Positions 30,001-42,948 of a stretch of DNA of 50,373 nucleotides are shown here, one piece after another. Below the pieces are notes generated by a model that saw only the letters and a list, made by a program, of their open reading frames with translations, was not told the DNA's origin and did not search any database. The DNA is from Microbulbifer okhotskensis (lineage in GTDB: Bacteria > Pseudomonadota > Gammaproteobacteria > Pseudomonadales > Cellvibrionaceae). Both the position numbers and the translations under genes were made by a program. The stretch is taken from positions 1 through 50,373 of the forward strand of contig NZ_JALBWM010000024.1 in assembly GCF_023895975.1 (NCBI RefSeq), in the 5' to 3' direction. Within the stretch, counting starts at the first letter, position 1. Each line of letters starts with the position of its first letter.

Positions 30001-31252
30001 CGCGGATCACTTCGTCGAGGATATCCCATACGACGGCTTCTTCGCGCTCCACCATTTTCTTGGCAGCTTTAATCGTGGTAGCCAGGCCACGGGACTCAAG
30101 CTTGCCGAAAATAAACGGCTTGAACAGCTCCAGGGCCATCTTCTTGGGCAAACCGCACTGGTGCAAACGCAGGGTCGGGCCTACCACGATCACGGAACGA
30201 CCGGAGTAGTCCACGCGCTTACCCAGCAAGTTCTGACGGAAACGGCCCTGCTTGCCTTTAATCATGTCAGCCAAGGACTTCAGCGGCCGCTTGTTAGAGC
30301 CGGTGATGGCTCGTCCGCGACGGCCGTTATCCAGCAGTGCGTCCACAGATTCCTGCAACATACGCTTTTCGTTGCGCACGATAATGTCTGGTGCATTCAA
30401 CTCAAGCAGGCGCTTCAGACGGTTGTTACGGTTGATAACACGACGGTAAAGGTCATTCAGATCGGAAGTCGCAAAGCGGCCACCATCCAGCGGTACCAGC
30501 GGACGCAGGTCGGGCGGCAGAACCGGCAAAGCTTGTAGGATCATCCACTCCGGGTTGTTGCCGGACTTGTAGAAAGCTTCCAGCAGCTTCAGGCGCTTGG
30601 ACAGTTTCTTGATCTTGGTTTCGGAGTTGGTCGCCGGAATCTCTTCGCGCAGACGCTGGATTTCCGTAGGTAGCTCGATGTCACTCATCAGCCCCTGGAT
30701 CGCTTCCGCACCCATCTTCGCCTCAAACTCATCGGCGAACTCTTCCATCGCTTCAAAGTACTGCTCATCATTAAGCAGCTGGCCGCGCTCCAAGGTCGTC
30801 ATACCCGGCTCGGTAACCACGTAGGATTCGAAGTACAAAACGCGCTCAATATCACGCAGCGTCATGTCCAGCAGCAGGCCGATACGAGACGGTAGGGATT
30901 TCAGGAACCAGATATGCGCAACCGGGCTGGCCAGTTCAATATGACCCATGCGCTCGCGGCGAACCTTGGCCTTGGTCACTTCAACGCCACATTTCTCACA
31001 GATAATGCCGCGGTGTTTCATGCGCTTGTACTTACCGCACAGGCACTCGTAGTCCTTCACCGGGCCAAAGATCTTGGCACAGAACAGGCCTTCTCGTTCA
31101 GGCTTGAATGTACGGTAATTAATGGTCTCCGGCTTTTTCACTTCACCGTAGGACCAGGAGCGAATCATGTCCGGCGATGCCAGACCGATACGAATCGCAT
31201 CAAATTCTTCGAGCTGTTCCTGGGACTTCACCAGATTTAATAAATCTTTCAA
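27023..31252 (-). CDS. rpoC: RNA polymerase beta' subunit
   Basis: Beta' holds the catalytic magnesium in [12 protein letters not shown] near residue 460. The zinc ribbon [20 protein letters not shown], split over its four cysteines near 70-88, is intact. The bridge helix and trigger loop region carries the [20 protein letters not shown] block near 925-945. The length of 1409 is standard (E. coli 1407). It is 132 bases after rpoB with a strong hairpin between. Confidence 0.99.
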   Translation of the reverse strand: MKDLLNLVKSQEQLEEFDAIRIGLASPDMIRSWSYGEVKKPETINYRTFKPEREGLFCAKIFGPVKDYECLCGKYKRMKHRGIICEKCGVEVTKAKVRRERMGHIELASPVAHIWFLKSLPSRIGLLLDMTLRDIERVLYFESYVVTEPGMTTLERGQLLNDEQYFEAMEEFADEFEAKMGAEAIQGLMSDIELPTEIQRLREEIPATNSETKIKKLSKRLKLLEAFYKSGNNPEWMILQALPVLPPDLRPLVPLDGGRFATSDLNDLYRRVINRNNRLKRLLELNAPDIIVRNEKRMLQESVDALLDNGRRGRAITGSNKRPLKSLADMIKGKQGRFRQNLLGKRVDYSGRSVIVVGPTLRLHQCGLPKKMALELFKPFIFGKLESRGLATTIKAAKKMVEREEAVVWDILDEVIREHPVLLNRAPTLHRLGIQAFEPVLIEGKAIQLHPLVCAAYNADFDGDQMAVHVPLTIEAQMESRALMMSTNNILSPANGEPIIVPSQDVVLGLYWMTRERVNDKGEGMSFSDIKEVSRAFYAKQVGLQAKIKVRIRDVIVGEDGEKHETTSIKDTTVGRALLWNIVPEGLPFAHVNQPMKKKAISRALNECYRKVGLKATVIFADQLMYTGFDFSTKSGSSIGVNDFEIPSEKAELIEAAEVEVKEIESQFASGLVTQGEKYNKVIDVWSRTNDKVTQAMMAGIKKEKVIDREGKETKQDSFNSVYMYADSGARGSEAQIRQLAGMRGLMARPDGSIIENAITANFREGLTVQQYFISTHGARKGLADTALKTANSGYLTRRLVDVAQDVVITEVDCGTDDGLTMAPVIEGGDVIESLGDRILGRVVARDVLKPGSDEIAVSAGAMIDEKWVERIEAMGIDEVLVRSPISCTAAHGICAQCYGRDLARGHRANSGEAVGVVAAQSIGEPGTQLTMRTFHIGGAASRASAADSIQIKQSGTVRLHNVKTVKTEVGTLVAVSRSGELAIADNAGRERERYKLPYGAVISVYEGAEVDGGRIVAKWDPHTHPIITEVAGWVKLSGMEDGLSIRKQTDDITGLSSIEVIDPAERPAAGKDLRPAVTLVDENGEELTLASSNAPAHYALPPRAILSLADGNKVNVGDVIARIPQESGGTKDITGGLPRVADLFEARKPKEPSILAEISGTVSFGKETKGKVRLQITPRDGKPLANGKDHYEVLIPKHRQLTVFEGETVEKGEVISDGPSNPHDILRLKGVEELARYITNEIQEVYRLQGVGINDKHIETIVRQMLRKVEITEMGDSGFIKGDQVEYQRVIEENEQLRAENKQPAQFERLLLGITKASLATESFLSAASFQETTRVLTEAAVTGKEDKLRGLKENVVVGRLIPAGTGLAYHAERKRKRSLQLEESFGEGPSAAEVEAALTEALKSSGE

Positions 31253-31308
31253 GGCCTTTCCTCCACTAGGGGGTAGTCAACCCGGCGCTCACACTGGCCG
31301 CCGGGCGG

Positions 31309-31338
31309 GCCAGCTGCCCCTTTAAAAGGGGCGCTGGC
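31309..31338 (-). repeat. Strong intercistronic hairpin between rpoB and rpoC
   Basis: GCCAGC plus GCCCC pair with GGGGC plus GCTGGC around TTTAAAA, with a small bulge. No T run follows, so it is more likely a processing or stability structure than a terminator. Confidence 0.55.
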
Positions 31339-31384
31339 ACTTATCTCATTTCACCTGCCAACAGGCTTCTGTACAGGGTCGGAA

Positions 31385-35458
<4,074 letters not shown>

Positions 35459-35670
35459 TCAAATTCCCCAGCTTGATCAGTGACAAGACTTCGTGGGACT
35501 CCGGTCGAGAGTCCCTCCGGGCGAGAAGCCTCTGAGCAACACAGTTGGCCTGTGCTGTTCAGAAACCTCTCCGCTTGCTTTCGGGTAGCGCAACTGCGCT
35601 ATGGTTAATGAGGTTGCCACGGATTTCTTACTTCCGCCGGCACCGGTGAAACCTCAGTACCGCAAACGGC

Positions 35671-35703
35671 AAAAAGGCCGGCGGACAAAAGTCCACCAGC
35701 CTT
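35671..35703 (-). terminator. Attenuator between rplL and rpoB
   Basis: On the minus strand a 13-base stem (AAGGCTGGTGGAC with GTCCGCCGGCCTT, two G-U pairs) over TTTT is followed by five T, 51 bases after the rplL stop. In E. coli a partial terminator at this spot keeps rpoBC below rplJL. The same role is likely here. Confidence 0.82.
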
Positions 35704-35753
35704 ACCGCTACCTGTCGCTTTACGCGACTGCTAGCGGGAATCGCAACACTGAA

Positions 35754-36119
35754 TTACTTCAGTTCTACTGTTGCGCCAGCTTCTTCCAGCTCTTTCTTAG
35801 CGGCTTCAGCTTCGTCTTTGCTTACGCCTTCTTTCAGCGGGCTCGGAGTGCCGTCAACCAGACCCTTGGCTTCTTTCAAGCCCAGGCCAGTAATGCCGCG
35901 AACAGCTTTGATCACGTTTACTTTCTTGTCGCCTATGGAAGTCAGGACTACGTCGAAAGAGTCTTTCTCTTCTGCTGCTTCAGCGGCAGCCGGGCCAGCC
36001 ATAACTGCTGCTGCTGCAGTTACACCGAACTTCTCTTCCATTGCTTCGATCAGCTCAACAACATCCTTAACGGACATTTCGGCAACAGCATTGATGATAT
36101 CTTCTTTAGTCAGAGACAT
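35754..36119 (-). CDS. rplL: 50S ribosomal protein L7/L12
   Basis: This stalk protein recruits translational GTPases and is present in several copies per ribosome. The 121 residues comprise an N-terminal dimer domain ([20 protein letters not shown]), an Ala-rich hinge near 35-50 and a C-terminal domain with [20 protein letters not shown]. It follows rplJ by 77 bases. Confidence 0.99.
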   Translation of the reverse strand: MSLTKEDIINAVAEMSVKDVVELIEAMEEKFGVTAAAAVMAGPAAAEAAEEKDSFDVVLTSIGDKKVNVIKAVRGITGLGLKEAKGLVDGTPSPLKEGVSKDEAEAAKKELEEAGATVELK

Positions 36120-36196
36120 GAGTCATTACCTGAATTGGTTTGAGCAGTAGCTGCTCATATTTCGTTTTGAAACCGCAATTCGCCTCAGCGAATCAA

Positions 36197-36691
36197 TTAC
36201 GCAGCTTCCTGCTCTTTTTGGTCGCGAACGGCCGCAATAGTGCGGACCAGCTTGCCAGCAGATGCTTCTTTCAACACGCTCATCAGCTTGGCGATCGCCT
36301 CGTCGTATGTCGGCAGGCTTGCCAACAATGCAACGTCGGTGATCGCGCCTTCGAAGGCAGCACCTTTCAGTTCCAGCTTGTCATTACCCTTAGCGAACTG
36401 GCTCAGGATGCGCGCACCGGCACCCGGATGTTCGTTGGAAAATGCAACAATGCTGGGACCTACGAATTTGTCGGTCAGACATTCGTAATCGGTTCCTGCC
36501 AGAGCGCGACGCGCCAGAGTATTGCGGACGACTTTTAACCAAACGCCGTTCTCGCGAGCCTCTTTACGCAGGGCCGTCATGTCATTCACGGTAACGCCGC
36601 GGGAATCCGCAACTACCGCAGACAGGGCGCCCTTAGCAGCTTGCTGGACATCTGCGACAATCGCTTTCTTGTCTTCGAGTCCAATAGCCAT
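36197..36691 (-). CDS. rplJ: 50S ribosomal protein L10
   Basis: L10 is the base of the L7/L12 stalk. In E. coli, the L10-L12 complex represses translation of its own message. The 164 residues begin [20 protein letters not shown] and contain [20 protein letters not shown] near 29-48. It has a clear AGGAG site before the ATG and a 279-base leader. Confidence 0.98.
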   Translation of the reverse strand: MAIGLEDKKAIVADVQQAAKGALSAVVADSRGVTVNDMTALRKEARENGVWLKVVRNTLARRALAGTDYECLTDKFVGPSIVAFSNEHPGAGARILSQFAKGNDKLELKGAAFEGAITDVALLASLPTYDEAIAKLMSVLKEASAGKLVRTIAAVRDQKEQEAA

Positions 36692-36970
36692 AGTGTCACT
36701 CCTGGATTTGAAAAAAACCGGACTTAATCGTCCGATCCGTTCCGGTGTTTAAAGCTCAAATCCAGTAAAAATACTGGTTTGGGCACACCGTCTGCGTAGG
36801 CTCGAACCCCGTTTAGGCCAACCTGGCCGAAGTTCGGATTAAGCCAAATACGTTAAACCTCAACGTACCGGGCACCTACGGTCTTTGACGGCCCACCCGT
36901 CTGTGGAAGCACAGGGTGGACCCCAAAGTTCATTTCGGCACACAGCCCCCGCGGGGCTGTATAGCCCTAA
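36692..36970 (-). promoter_or_regulatory. rplJ (L10) leader region with regulatory structure
   Basis: This gap lies between rplA and rplJ, where an L10-binding leader is known in gammaproteobacteria. It has GC-rich inverted repeats, GTAGGTGCCCGG and GCCTACGCAGACGGTG segments like those of known leaders, and a perfect hairpin CCAGTA/TACTGG (36762-36777). Close to rplJ there are two mutually exclusive pairings: CGGAC with GTCCG (36719-36734) followed by seven T, and ACCGGA with TCCGGT (36717-36746). The Rfam L10 leader model was not run. Confidence 0.7.
36711..36734 (-). terminator. Terminator-like hairpin inside the rplJ leader
   Basis: On the minus strand CGGAC-GATTAA-GTCCG is followed by G and seven T, ending 20 bases before the rplJ ATG. 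The stem is only five pairs, so termination may be partial or conditional. Confidence 0.5.
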
Positions 36971-37666
36971 TTAGATATCCAGAGAAGATTGGTCGATAAC
37001 CAGACCTGGACCCATAGTGGTGCTCAGGGTGATCTTCTTCAGGAATACGCCCTTGGCTGAAGCCGGCTTAGCTTTCTTCAGGTCTGCTACCAGCGCTTCC
37101 AGGTTTTCTTTCAGCGAGCTCAGGTCGAAACCTACCTTGCCAATACCACCGTGGATGATGCCGCCTTTGTCAGCGCGGAAGCGCACCTGACCCGCTTTGG
37201 CATTTTTAACTGCGGTCGCAACGTCTGGAGTGACAGTACCGGTCTTCGGGTTTGGCATCAGGCCACGCGGGCCGAGGATCTGACCCAGCTGACCCACAAC
37301 GCGCATCGCATCCGGGGAGGCGATTACTACGTCGAAGTCCATCTTGCCGGCTTTTACGTCAGCGGCAAGCTCGTCCATACCAATCAGATCAGCGCCCGCT
37401 TCTTTAGCAGCCTCAGCGTTTGCACCCTGGGTGAAAACAGCTACGCGAACGTCTTTACCAGTACCGTGCGGCAAAGTAGTTGCACCGCGGACAGCTTGGT
37501 CGGATTTACGGGGATCGATACCCAGGTTTACAGAGGCGTCTACCGTCTCTGCAAATTTAACTTTGGAAAGCTCTTTCAGCAGGGCAACAGCATCATCAAT
37601 ACTGTAGGCCTTACCCACTTCAACTTTCTCAGCGATAGCGCGCTGACGCTTACTTAATTTAGCCAC
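36971..37666 (-). CDS. rplA: 50S ribosomal protein L1
   Basis: L1 forms the mobile stalk that guides tRNA out of the E site. In E. coli it also represses rplKA translation. The 231 residues contain the block [18 protein letters not shown] near 129-146. The ATG starts immediately after the rplK stop, so translation is coupled. Confidence 0.98.
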   Translation of the reverse strand: MAKLSKRQRAIAEKVEVGKAYSIDDAVALLKELSKVKFAETVDASVNLGIDPRKSDQAVRGATTLPHGTGKDVRVAVFTQGANAEAAKEAGADLIGMDELAADVKAGKMDFDVVIASPDAMRVVGQLGQILGPRGLMPNPKTGTVTPDVATAVKNAKAGQVRFRADKGGIIHGGIGKVGFDLSSLKENLEALVADLKKAKPASAKGVFLKKITLSTTMGPGLVIDQSSLDI

Positions 37667-38098
37667 TTAGAGACCCTCCACTTCAATACCGGCACTGCGA
37701 GCGGAACCGGCGATAGTGCGCACGGCCGCGTCCATGTCGGATGCAGTCAGGTCTGCTTTCTTCATTTCTACAATTTCTTCCAGCTGAGCGCGGGTCACTT
37801 TACCCACCTTCTCAGTGTTCGGACGGCCGGAACCGCTCTTGATCTTCGCAGCTTTGCGCAGCAGCACTGCTGCAGGCGGAGACTTCATGATGAAAGTGAA
37901 GGAGCGATCACCATAGACAGAGATCACAACCGGCACTGGCAGGCCCGGCTCGAGGCTCTGGGTCTGGGCGTTGAACGCCTTACAGAATTCCATGATGTTT
38001 ACGCCGTGCTGACCCAGTGCAGGACCAACGGGCGGACTTGGATTGGCCTGACCGGCCTTAACTTGCAGCTTAATATAAGCTTCGACTTTCTTAGCCAT
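37667..38098 (-). CDS. rplK: 50S ribosomal protein L11
   Basis: L11 sits at the GTPase centre and is needed for RelA activation. The 143 residues begin [20 protein letters not shown] and have the [20 protein letters not shown] stretch near 20-39, the thiostrepton site, intact. It lies 155 bases after nusG, with terminator-like structure in between. Confidence 0.98.
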   Translation of the reverse strand: MAKKVEAYIKLQVKAGQANPSPPVGPALGQHGVNIMEFCKAFNAQTQSLEPGLPVPVVISVYGDRSFTFIMKSPPAAVLLRKAAKIKSGSGRPNTEKVGKVTRAQLEEIVEMKKADLTASDMDAAVRTIAGSARSAGIEVEGL

Positions 38099-38202
38099 TA
38101 CAGCTCTCCTCTAGATGGGTATTAACGCCTGGCCGCAATAACACTAAAGTTAAGGGCAAGCTCCCCGAACCCCGGCATGAAGTCTCATTTTCCGGGGACG
38201 CG

Positions 38203-38234
38203 AAAACCCCCTTCCGCCTCACGGCGAAAGGGGG
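38203..38234 (-). terminator. Terminator-like hairpin between nusG and rplK
   Basis: On the minus strand CCCCCTTTCGCC pairs with GGCGGAAGGGGG around GTGA, with one mismatch, followed by TTTT. It lies just after the nusG stop. In E. coli, secE-nusG and rplKAJL-rpoBC are separate units, so partial termination fits. Confidence 0.7.
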
Positions 38235-38253
38235 CAAAAAATTTGCACTGGCC

Positions 38254-38787
38254 TTAGGTCTTTTCTACCTGACTAAATTCCAGCTCGACCGGAGTGGAGC
38301 GTCCGAAGATCAACACGGCCACACGCAGGCGACTTTTCTCATAGTTGACTTCTTCAACCACACCGTTGAAATCATTAAACGGACCGTCAATGACTCGAAC
38401 CATTTCACCAGGTTCAAACAGGGTCTTGGGTTTAGGCTTATCTGCAGAATCGTCAATACGATTGAGGATAGCTTGTGCCTCGCGATCCGTAATTGGTGCC
38501 GGTCTATCTGCCTTGCCACCAATAAAACCAAGCACCCGGGGAGTTTCCTTCACCAAGTGCCAAGTATCGTCATTCAGCTCCATTTCCACCAGAACATAGC
38601 CTGGGAAAAACTTGCGCTCACTCTTACGCTTTTGCCCTGCACGCATCTCCACCACTTCTTCAGTGGGGACCAGGACTTCGCCAAACAGGTGATCCATTTC
38701 GTTCAGTTCAATACGCTCTCTCAGAGAGCTGGCGACACGCTTCTCATAGCCCGAGTAAGCCTGGACCACATACCAATTCTTTGACAT
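38254..38787 (-). CDS. nusG: Transcription elongation and antitermination factor NusG
   Basis: NusG links RNA polymerase with the ribosome (through S10) or with Rho. The 177 residues hold an NGN domain with [20 protein letters not shown] at the start and [14 protein letters not shown] near 60-73. The C-terminal KOW domain carries [20 protein letters not shown]. It lies ten bases after secE. Confidence 0.98.
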   Translation of the reverse strand: MSKNWYVVQAYSGYEKRVASSLRERIELNEMDHLFGEVLVPTEEVVEMRAGQKRKSERKFFPGYVLVEMELNDDTWHLVKETPRVLGFIGGKADRPAPITDREAQAILNRIDDSADKPKPKTLFEPGEMVRVIDGPFNDFNGVVEEVNYEKSRLRVAVLIFGRSTPVELEFSQVEKT

Positions 38788-38797
38788 GTATCAACCT

Positions 38798-39169
38798 TTA
38801 GCCGATAAATTTGGAAGCTGCCCAACCCAATGCTGAATCAAGCGCCCACAGGATAAGCGCCATAATCAACACAAACACCACCACAATCACTGTGGTCTGG
38901 GTTGCTTCTTGGCGAGTCGGCCAAACCACGCGCCGGACTTCAATTTGCGCTTCACGCAACAATTGCCATAGCGCATTGCCTTTTGCAGTATTTACTGCCA
39001 CAACCAGAGCTACCAGACAGATGGCAGTTACTGCCAACACTCGGTAAAACAAAGGGTATGATTCGGCGTAATAAGAGTTTCCTGCAACAGCACCGCCTAC
39101 CAGCAGAACTATTAACAACCACTTCAGACCGTCAAGACGAAAGGTTTTCGCTTCTGTTTTAGCATTCAT
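38798..39169 (-). CDS. secE: Preprotein translocase subunit SecE
   Basis: SecE clamps SecY in the inner membrane. The 123 residues have three hydrophobic segments near 14-33, 40-58 and 93-115, as in the E. coli three-TM form (127 residues). The conserved cytoplasmic motif EVRRVVWPTRQEATQTT lies near 78-94. It is downstream of tRNA-Trp and tuf. Confidence 0.97.
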   Translation of the reverse strand: MNAKTEAKTFRLDGLKWLLIVLLVGGAVAGNSYYAESYPLFYRVLAVTAICLVALVVAVNTAKGNALWQLLREAQIEVRRVVWPTRQEATQTTVIVVVFVLIMALILWALDSALGWAASKFIG

Positions 39170-39273
39170 ATAAGAAGCCCTTAGCGCACTATAGATAATC
39201 TTTTAGCGCTCATAAACACAAAAGCCCCACTGACAAGTAGGGTTCTGCTTCACCCCAAATGGAGTGATTAAAA

Positions 39274-39349
39274 TGGCAGGCCAGGAGGGACTCGAACCCC
39301 CAACACCCGGTTTTGGAGACCGGTGCTCTACCAATTGAACTACTGGCCT
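39274..39349 (-). tRNA. tRNA-Trp (anticodon CCA)
   Basis: The minus strand folds to a full cloverleaf of 76 bases, with acceptor stem AGGCCAG/CTGGCCT, anticodon loop CTCCAAA, T loop TTCGAGT and an encoded CCA end. Its place between tuf and secE is the same as in Pseudomonas. Confidence 0.98.
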
Positions 39350-39408
39350 GTACAGAGTGAACACCTAGATGCTCAAAATGAGAGGACTACAGGAACCCTC
39401 CAATTTAA

Positions 39409-39434
39409 CGCGCCGCAATAAAAGCAGCGACGCG
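39409..39434 (-). repeat. Hairpin after the second tuf gene
   Basis: Arms CGCGCCGC (39409-39416) and GCGACGCG (39427-39434) pair with one G-U in the RNA. The hairpin lies between tuf and tRNA-Trp, without a T run. It may be a processing site. Confidence 0.5.
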
Positions 39435-39445
39435 AAGACAAAATT

Positions 39446-40639
39446 TTACTCGATGATCTTGGCAACAACGCCCGCACCAACGGTACGACCGCCTTCGCGG
39501 ATCGCGAAGCGCAGGCCATCTTCCATGGCGATTGGAGCAATCAGGGTAACAACCATTTGAATGTTGTCGCCCGGCATTACCATTTCGGTACCTTCTGGCA
39601 GTTCACACGCACCCGTTACATCAGTGGTACGGAAGTAGAACTGAGGACGGTAGCCTTTAAAGAACGGGGTGTGACGACCACCTTCGTCTTTGGACAGTAC
39701 ATACACTTCCGCTTCAAACTTGGTGTGCGGAGTGATGGAACCGGGCTTAGCCAGTACCTGACCACGCTCTACTTCGTCACGCTTGGTGCCACGCAGCAGT
39801 GCGCCGATGTTCTCACCCGCACGACCTTCGTCGAGCAGCTTGCGGAACATTTCTACACCAGTACAAGTAGTGGTAGTGGTTTCTTTGATACCGATGATTT
39901 CGATCTCGTCGCCGGTATTGATGATACCGCGCTCTACACGACCGGTTACTACAGTACCACGGCCAGAGATAGAGAATACGTCTTCGATCGGCATCAGGAA
40001 CGGCAGATCTACCGCGCGCTCTGGCTCAGGGATGTACTCGTCCAGGGTCTCAACCAGCTTCTTAACAGCGGTAGTGCCCATTTCGTTGTCGTCTTCGCCG
40101 TTCAAGGCCATCAGAGCGGAACCAACGATGATCGGAGTGTCGTCACCCGGGAACTCGTATTGATCCAGAAGTTCGCGAACTTCCATCTCTACCAGCTCGA
40201 GCAGCTCTTCGTCGTCTACCATGTCCGCTTTGTTCAGGAATACAACGATGTAAGGTACACCAACCTGACGGGACAGCAGGATGTGCTCACGAGTCTGCGG
40301 CATGGGGCCGTCAGCTGCGGAACATACCAGAATAGCGCCGTCCATCTGAGCAGCACCGGTGATCATGTTCTTAACGTAGTCGGCGTGACCCGGGCAATCC
40401 ACGTGCGCGTAGTGGCGAGTCGGGGACTCGTACTCAACGTGAGAAGTGGCGATGGTGATACCGCGCTCACGCTCTTCAGGTGCATTATCAATACCATCGA
40501 AAGCAACAGCGTCACCGCCCCAAACTTCCGCACATACGCGGGTCAGAGCAGCTGTCAGGGTGGTTTTACCGTGGTCAACGTGACCGATGGTGCCCACGTT
40601 CACGTGGGGCTTGGAACGTTCAAATTTTTCTTTTGCCAT
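39446..40639 (-). CDS. tuf: Elongation factor Tu (tRNA operon copy)
   Basis: This is the second EF-Tu gene, of 397 residues, with the same protein as 22352-23545, including G1 (19-26) and NKAD. Here it follows tRNA-Thr(GGT) by 130 bases in the classic tRNA-tufB arrangement. Its ribosome site (GAGG in AGGAGGC before the ATG) differs from the other copy, as do all flanks. Identity appears to stop at the ATG and just before the stop. Confidence 0.99.
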   Translation of the reverse strand: MAKEKFERSKPHVNVGTIGHVDHGKTTLTAALTRVCAEVWGGDAVAFDGIDNAPEERERGITIATSHVEYESPTRHYAHVDCPGHADYVKNMITGAAQMDGAILVCSAADGPMPQTREHILLSRQVGVPYIVVFLNKADMVDDEELLELVEMEVRELLDQYEFPGDDTPIIVGSALMALNGEDDNEMGTTAVKKLVETLDEYIPEPERAVDLPFLMPIEDVFSISGRGTVVTGRVERGIINTGDEIEIIGIKETTTTTCTGVEMFRKLLDEGRAGENIGALLRGTKRDEVERGQVLAKPGSITPHTKFEAEVYVLSKDEGGRHTPFFKGYRPQFYFRTTDVTGACELPEGTEMVMPGDNIQMVVTLIAPIAMEDGLRFAIREGGRTVGAGVVAKIIE

Positions 40640-40769
40640 TGCAGCCTCCTATTATAGGTGAGCCTTCAACGGCACCACCCACATCCAGAACATGTGCATC
40701 CGACCCGAAAAACCCCGATCCCGGACACAAACAACCGCAAGAGCTTTCACTCTCGCGGCTATTAAATAA

Positions 40770-40844
40770 TGGAGCTCATGGGCGGATTTGAACCGCCGAC
40801 CTCACCCTTACCAAGGGTGTGCTCTACCCCTGAGCTACATGAGC
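40770..40844 (-). tRNA. tRNA-Thr (anticodon GGT)
   Basis: The 75-base cloverleaf on the minus strand has acceptor GCTCATG/CATGAGC, anticodon loop TTGGTAA, T loop TTCAAAT and an encoded CCA. It is the fourth and last tRNA before tuf. Confidence 0.98.
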
Positions 40845-40913
40845 AAATCTTTACCAATCAAGACAACCAAAAGACATACCGATATGGAGAGCCCTCAAGC
40901 CGAACCCGTAAAT

Positions 40914-40987
<74 letters not shown>

Positions 40988-41047
40988 CTACGGGAGCCTC
41001 CAGACAAAACTACCTGTTTCGCCGGCAACACCTTATGGTGCAAAAAA

Positions 41048-41131
41048 TGGTGCAGGGGGGTGGATTCGAACCACCGAAGCTTTCGCGTCAGATTTACAGT
41101 CTGATCCCTTTGGCCACTCGGGAACCCCTGC
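41048..41131 (-). tRNA. tRNA-Tyr (anticodon GTA)
   Basis: The class II tRNA of 84 bases has a long variable arm (GCGAAAGC), acceptor GCAGGGG/CCCCTGC, anticodon loop CTGTAAA and an encoded CCA. Confidence 0.98.
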
Positions 41132-41240
41132 TCAATGCGGGGTGCATTTTCTACACCTTCCGCTGCGCTGTCAACATTTTTTCCTTTAATTTCACAGACT
41201 TACCTGCAAAACCCAAGGTAAAACAGCGCCGGGATAAAAA

Positions 41241-41316
41241 TGGAGCTGGCGAGAGGAATCGAACCCCCGACCGGCTGATTACAAGTCAGCTGCTCTACCA
41301 ACTGAGCTACGCCAGC
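41241..41316 (-). tRNA. tRNA-Thr (anticodon TGT)
   Basis: The 76-base cloverleaf has acceptor GCTGGCG/CGCCAGC, anticodon loop CTTGTAA, T loop TTCGATT and an encoded CCA. It is the first tRNA of the operon, 54 bases after the -10 box. Confidence 0.98.
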
Positions 41317-41327
41317 CCTATCCCATT

Positions 41328-41361
41328 CATTGACGAGGCCAAGCAGTCAGTCTCGTCAATG
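41328..41361 (-). promoter_or_regulatory. Perfect hairpin at the 5' end of the tRNA-tuf transcript
   Basis: Ten-base arms CATTGACGAG and CTCGTCAATG enclose 14 bases. The first arm begins within one or two bases of the expected transcription start (near 41363), and the hairpin ends 11 bases before the first tRNA. Confidence 0.75.
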
Positions 41362-41369
41362 GAGGCGGG

Positions 41370-41398
41370 ATTCTAGGGGAAGTTATCCCGACAAGCAA
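41370..41398 (-). promoter_or_regulatory. Sigma-70 promoter of the tRNA-tuf operon
   Basis: On the minus strand TTGCTT (41398-41393), a 17-base spacer and TAGAAT (41375-41370) are followed by CCCGCCTCC, typical of stable RNA promoters under stringent control. AT-rich DNA with A and T runs lies just upstream (41400-41460), like an UP element. Confidence 0.78.
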
Positions 41399-41506
41399 TA
41401 CTCTTTTTGCAGATAAATCGAATTTTTTTGTCGCCGATTTTAACCTACTGAAAAAAAGCCATAACCTCTCGCACAAAGAGGATTTGCCCCTAAAGTGGCC
41501 GACTGA

Positions 41507-42196
41507 TTAGCCAGCGACCTCTGAACAGAGATTGTGCCGCCTAACCAATTCCGCATGCTCCAATTGCAACTGCTGCCAAAACTCTGTGGCGAGACGCTCT
41601 GCGCTACCGGGCGGCATCAATATCCAACGCTCGCTACGCATTTGCGGCTCCTCCTTAAACCGGGCGCCAACACCCTTCTCTTTCAAACTCTCGGTATGGG
41701 ATTCAGCTCTCGCTCGCTCACTGAAAATCCCGAACGAAATTCCATTCTCCAGGGCGCCTTTCGGAATCACATAACTATCAATTCCCCGAGACTGTAGCTC
41801 ACGCAATCGGTTATAGGCCTCTCTTCTTGAACTCAACGGGGAGAGGTAAACCCAGTAGCGCATCTGGCCCTGCATCTCTATCTCGCGAAGCTCCGCCCTC
41901 ACTTGGAGCGACTGCATCCGCTGCAAAATGTTTTCACCTTGGTATTCCTCTGCAAAGGGCCCAACCAGGGTACATAGCTGCCCAGCGCCAAAAGACGCCC
42001 CACCTGACTCACTTGTTTTTTTTGCAGCCGGCAACTCTTCGGGGGAGATCTCACTCAAGAGGACAATCTTGTGGCCATCAAAACCCAGGGAAAGTGAGCC
42101 AGAAGCCATATCCGCTTGATAACCTGGGGCAATCAACAGAAACCATGCAAAAATGCCAATATTCAGAGTAACTAAAGAAAGAGCGATCCAGCGCAT
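41507..42196 (-). CDS. SPOR-domain-like membrane protein
   Basis: A single N-terminal TM helix (residues about 4-24, IALSLVTLNIGIFAWFLLIA) precedes a 229-residue protein with a SPOR-like region. This includes LCTLVGPFAEEYQGENILQR near 75-94, WVYLSPLSSRREAYNRLREL near 115-134 and IDSYVIPKG near 139. SPOR domains bind denuded peptidoglycan at division sites. A protein of this type lies between the tRNAs and coaX in Pseudomonas as well. Its exact role is unknown. It starts 14 bases after coaX and ends the operon. Confidence 0.75.
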   Translation of the reverse strand: MRWIALSLVTLNIGIFAWFLLIAPGYQADMASGSLSLGFDGHKIVLLSEISPEELPAAKKTSESGGASFGAGQLCTLVGPFAEEYQGENILQRMQSLQVRAELREIEMQGQMRYWVYLSPLSSRREAYNRLRELQSRGIDSYVIPKGALENGISFGIFSERARAESHTESLKEKGVGARFKEEPQMRSERWILMPPGSAERLATEFWQQLQLEHAELVRRHNLCSEVAG

Positions 42197-42210
42197 AACA
42201 AAGCAAAACT

Positions 42211-42948
42211 TTATGGATTACTGAGAGCCAGCCCATCCATCACCAAATCAGGGGCCAGGTGATGCTGCTGCTGATAAACCGAAGAGAGCAAGCGTGCATC
42301 TCCACCCGTTAGCCATAGAAGAGGCCGCGAACCTGAAAAAGCCTGCAATTCTTGCATGGCGCGATCAACCGCCCCCATTACCATTAATAGGAGTCCCCGA
42401 TTTATCGCTTCATTGGTGTTACGACCTGCCCCCAAGACCTTGGTCAGTGTAAGGTCTTCGCAACTTTTGGCTGCATGGGTATCAGCACTTAACGCGCGGT
42501 TCATCAGCCCAAACCCGGGGACTATATAACCCCCAATATGGCATCCACCATTGTCCAGCAAATCCAACGTCACCGCACTGCCACAATCCACAATTAATGC
42601 TGCCTGTGCAGATTTTTGATAAGCCGCTAACATCGCTAGCCAGCGATCAGCTCCCAGAGACCTGGGATCATCGTAACCACAAACAACTCCGGCACATTCA
42701 GGCAGGACCGACGAGAACTCGACCTGCAGAGCAAACCTCACCTTCACCGCCTCAACCAAAATCTCAGCAATCTGGGGCCCAGCCACATTAACCACTCGAA
42801 CTCGATGAGGGCTGAGCTCAGCCCACTCATCCGGCAACACGCCCTCTCGCAATTGAGGAGTCCCTATATCCCCCCGCAGCAGAACTTCAGCGCCACGAAG
42901 AAAACGCCACTTACCGCGGGTATTGCCTATATCTAGCTCTAAAATCAA
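42211..42948 (-). CDS. coaX: Type III pantothenate kinase
   Basis: CoaX phosphorylates pantothenate, the first step of coenzyme A synthesis, and belongs to the ASKHA fold. The 245 residues have the phosphate motif DIGNT (6-10), the GADRWLAMLAAY block near 98-109 and VDCGSAVTLDLL near 119-130, followed by GGYIVPGFGLM. The ATG overlaps the birA stop by four bases. birA and coaX are coupled in many gammaproteobacteria. Confidence 0.95.
   Translation of the reverse strand: MILELDIGNTRGKWRFLRGAEVLLRGDIGTPQLREGVLPDEWAELSPHRVRVVNVAGPQIAEILVEAVKVRFALQVEFSSVLPECAGVVCGYDDPRSLGADRWLAMLAAYQKSAQAALIVDCGSAVTLDLLDNGGCHIGGYIVPGFGLMNRALSADTHAAKSCEDLTLTKVLGAGRNTNEAINRGLLLMVMGAVDRAMQELQAFSGSRPLLWLTGGDARLLSSVYQQQHHLAPDLVMDGLALSNP

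Noticed and set aside
41465..41481. Terminator after the SPOR gene (CCTCT/AGAGG)
   Set aside because: The stem is only five pairs and six or more bases separate it from the T run, so the support is too weak to call.
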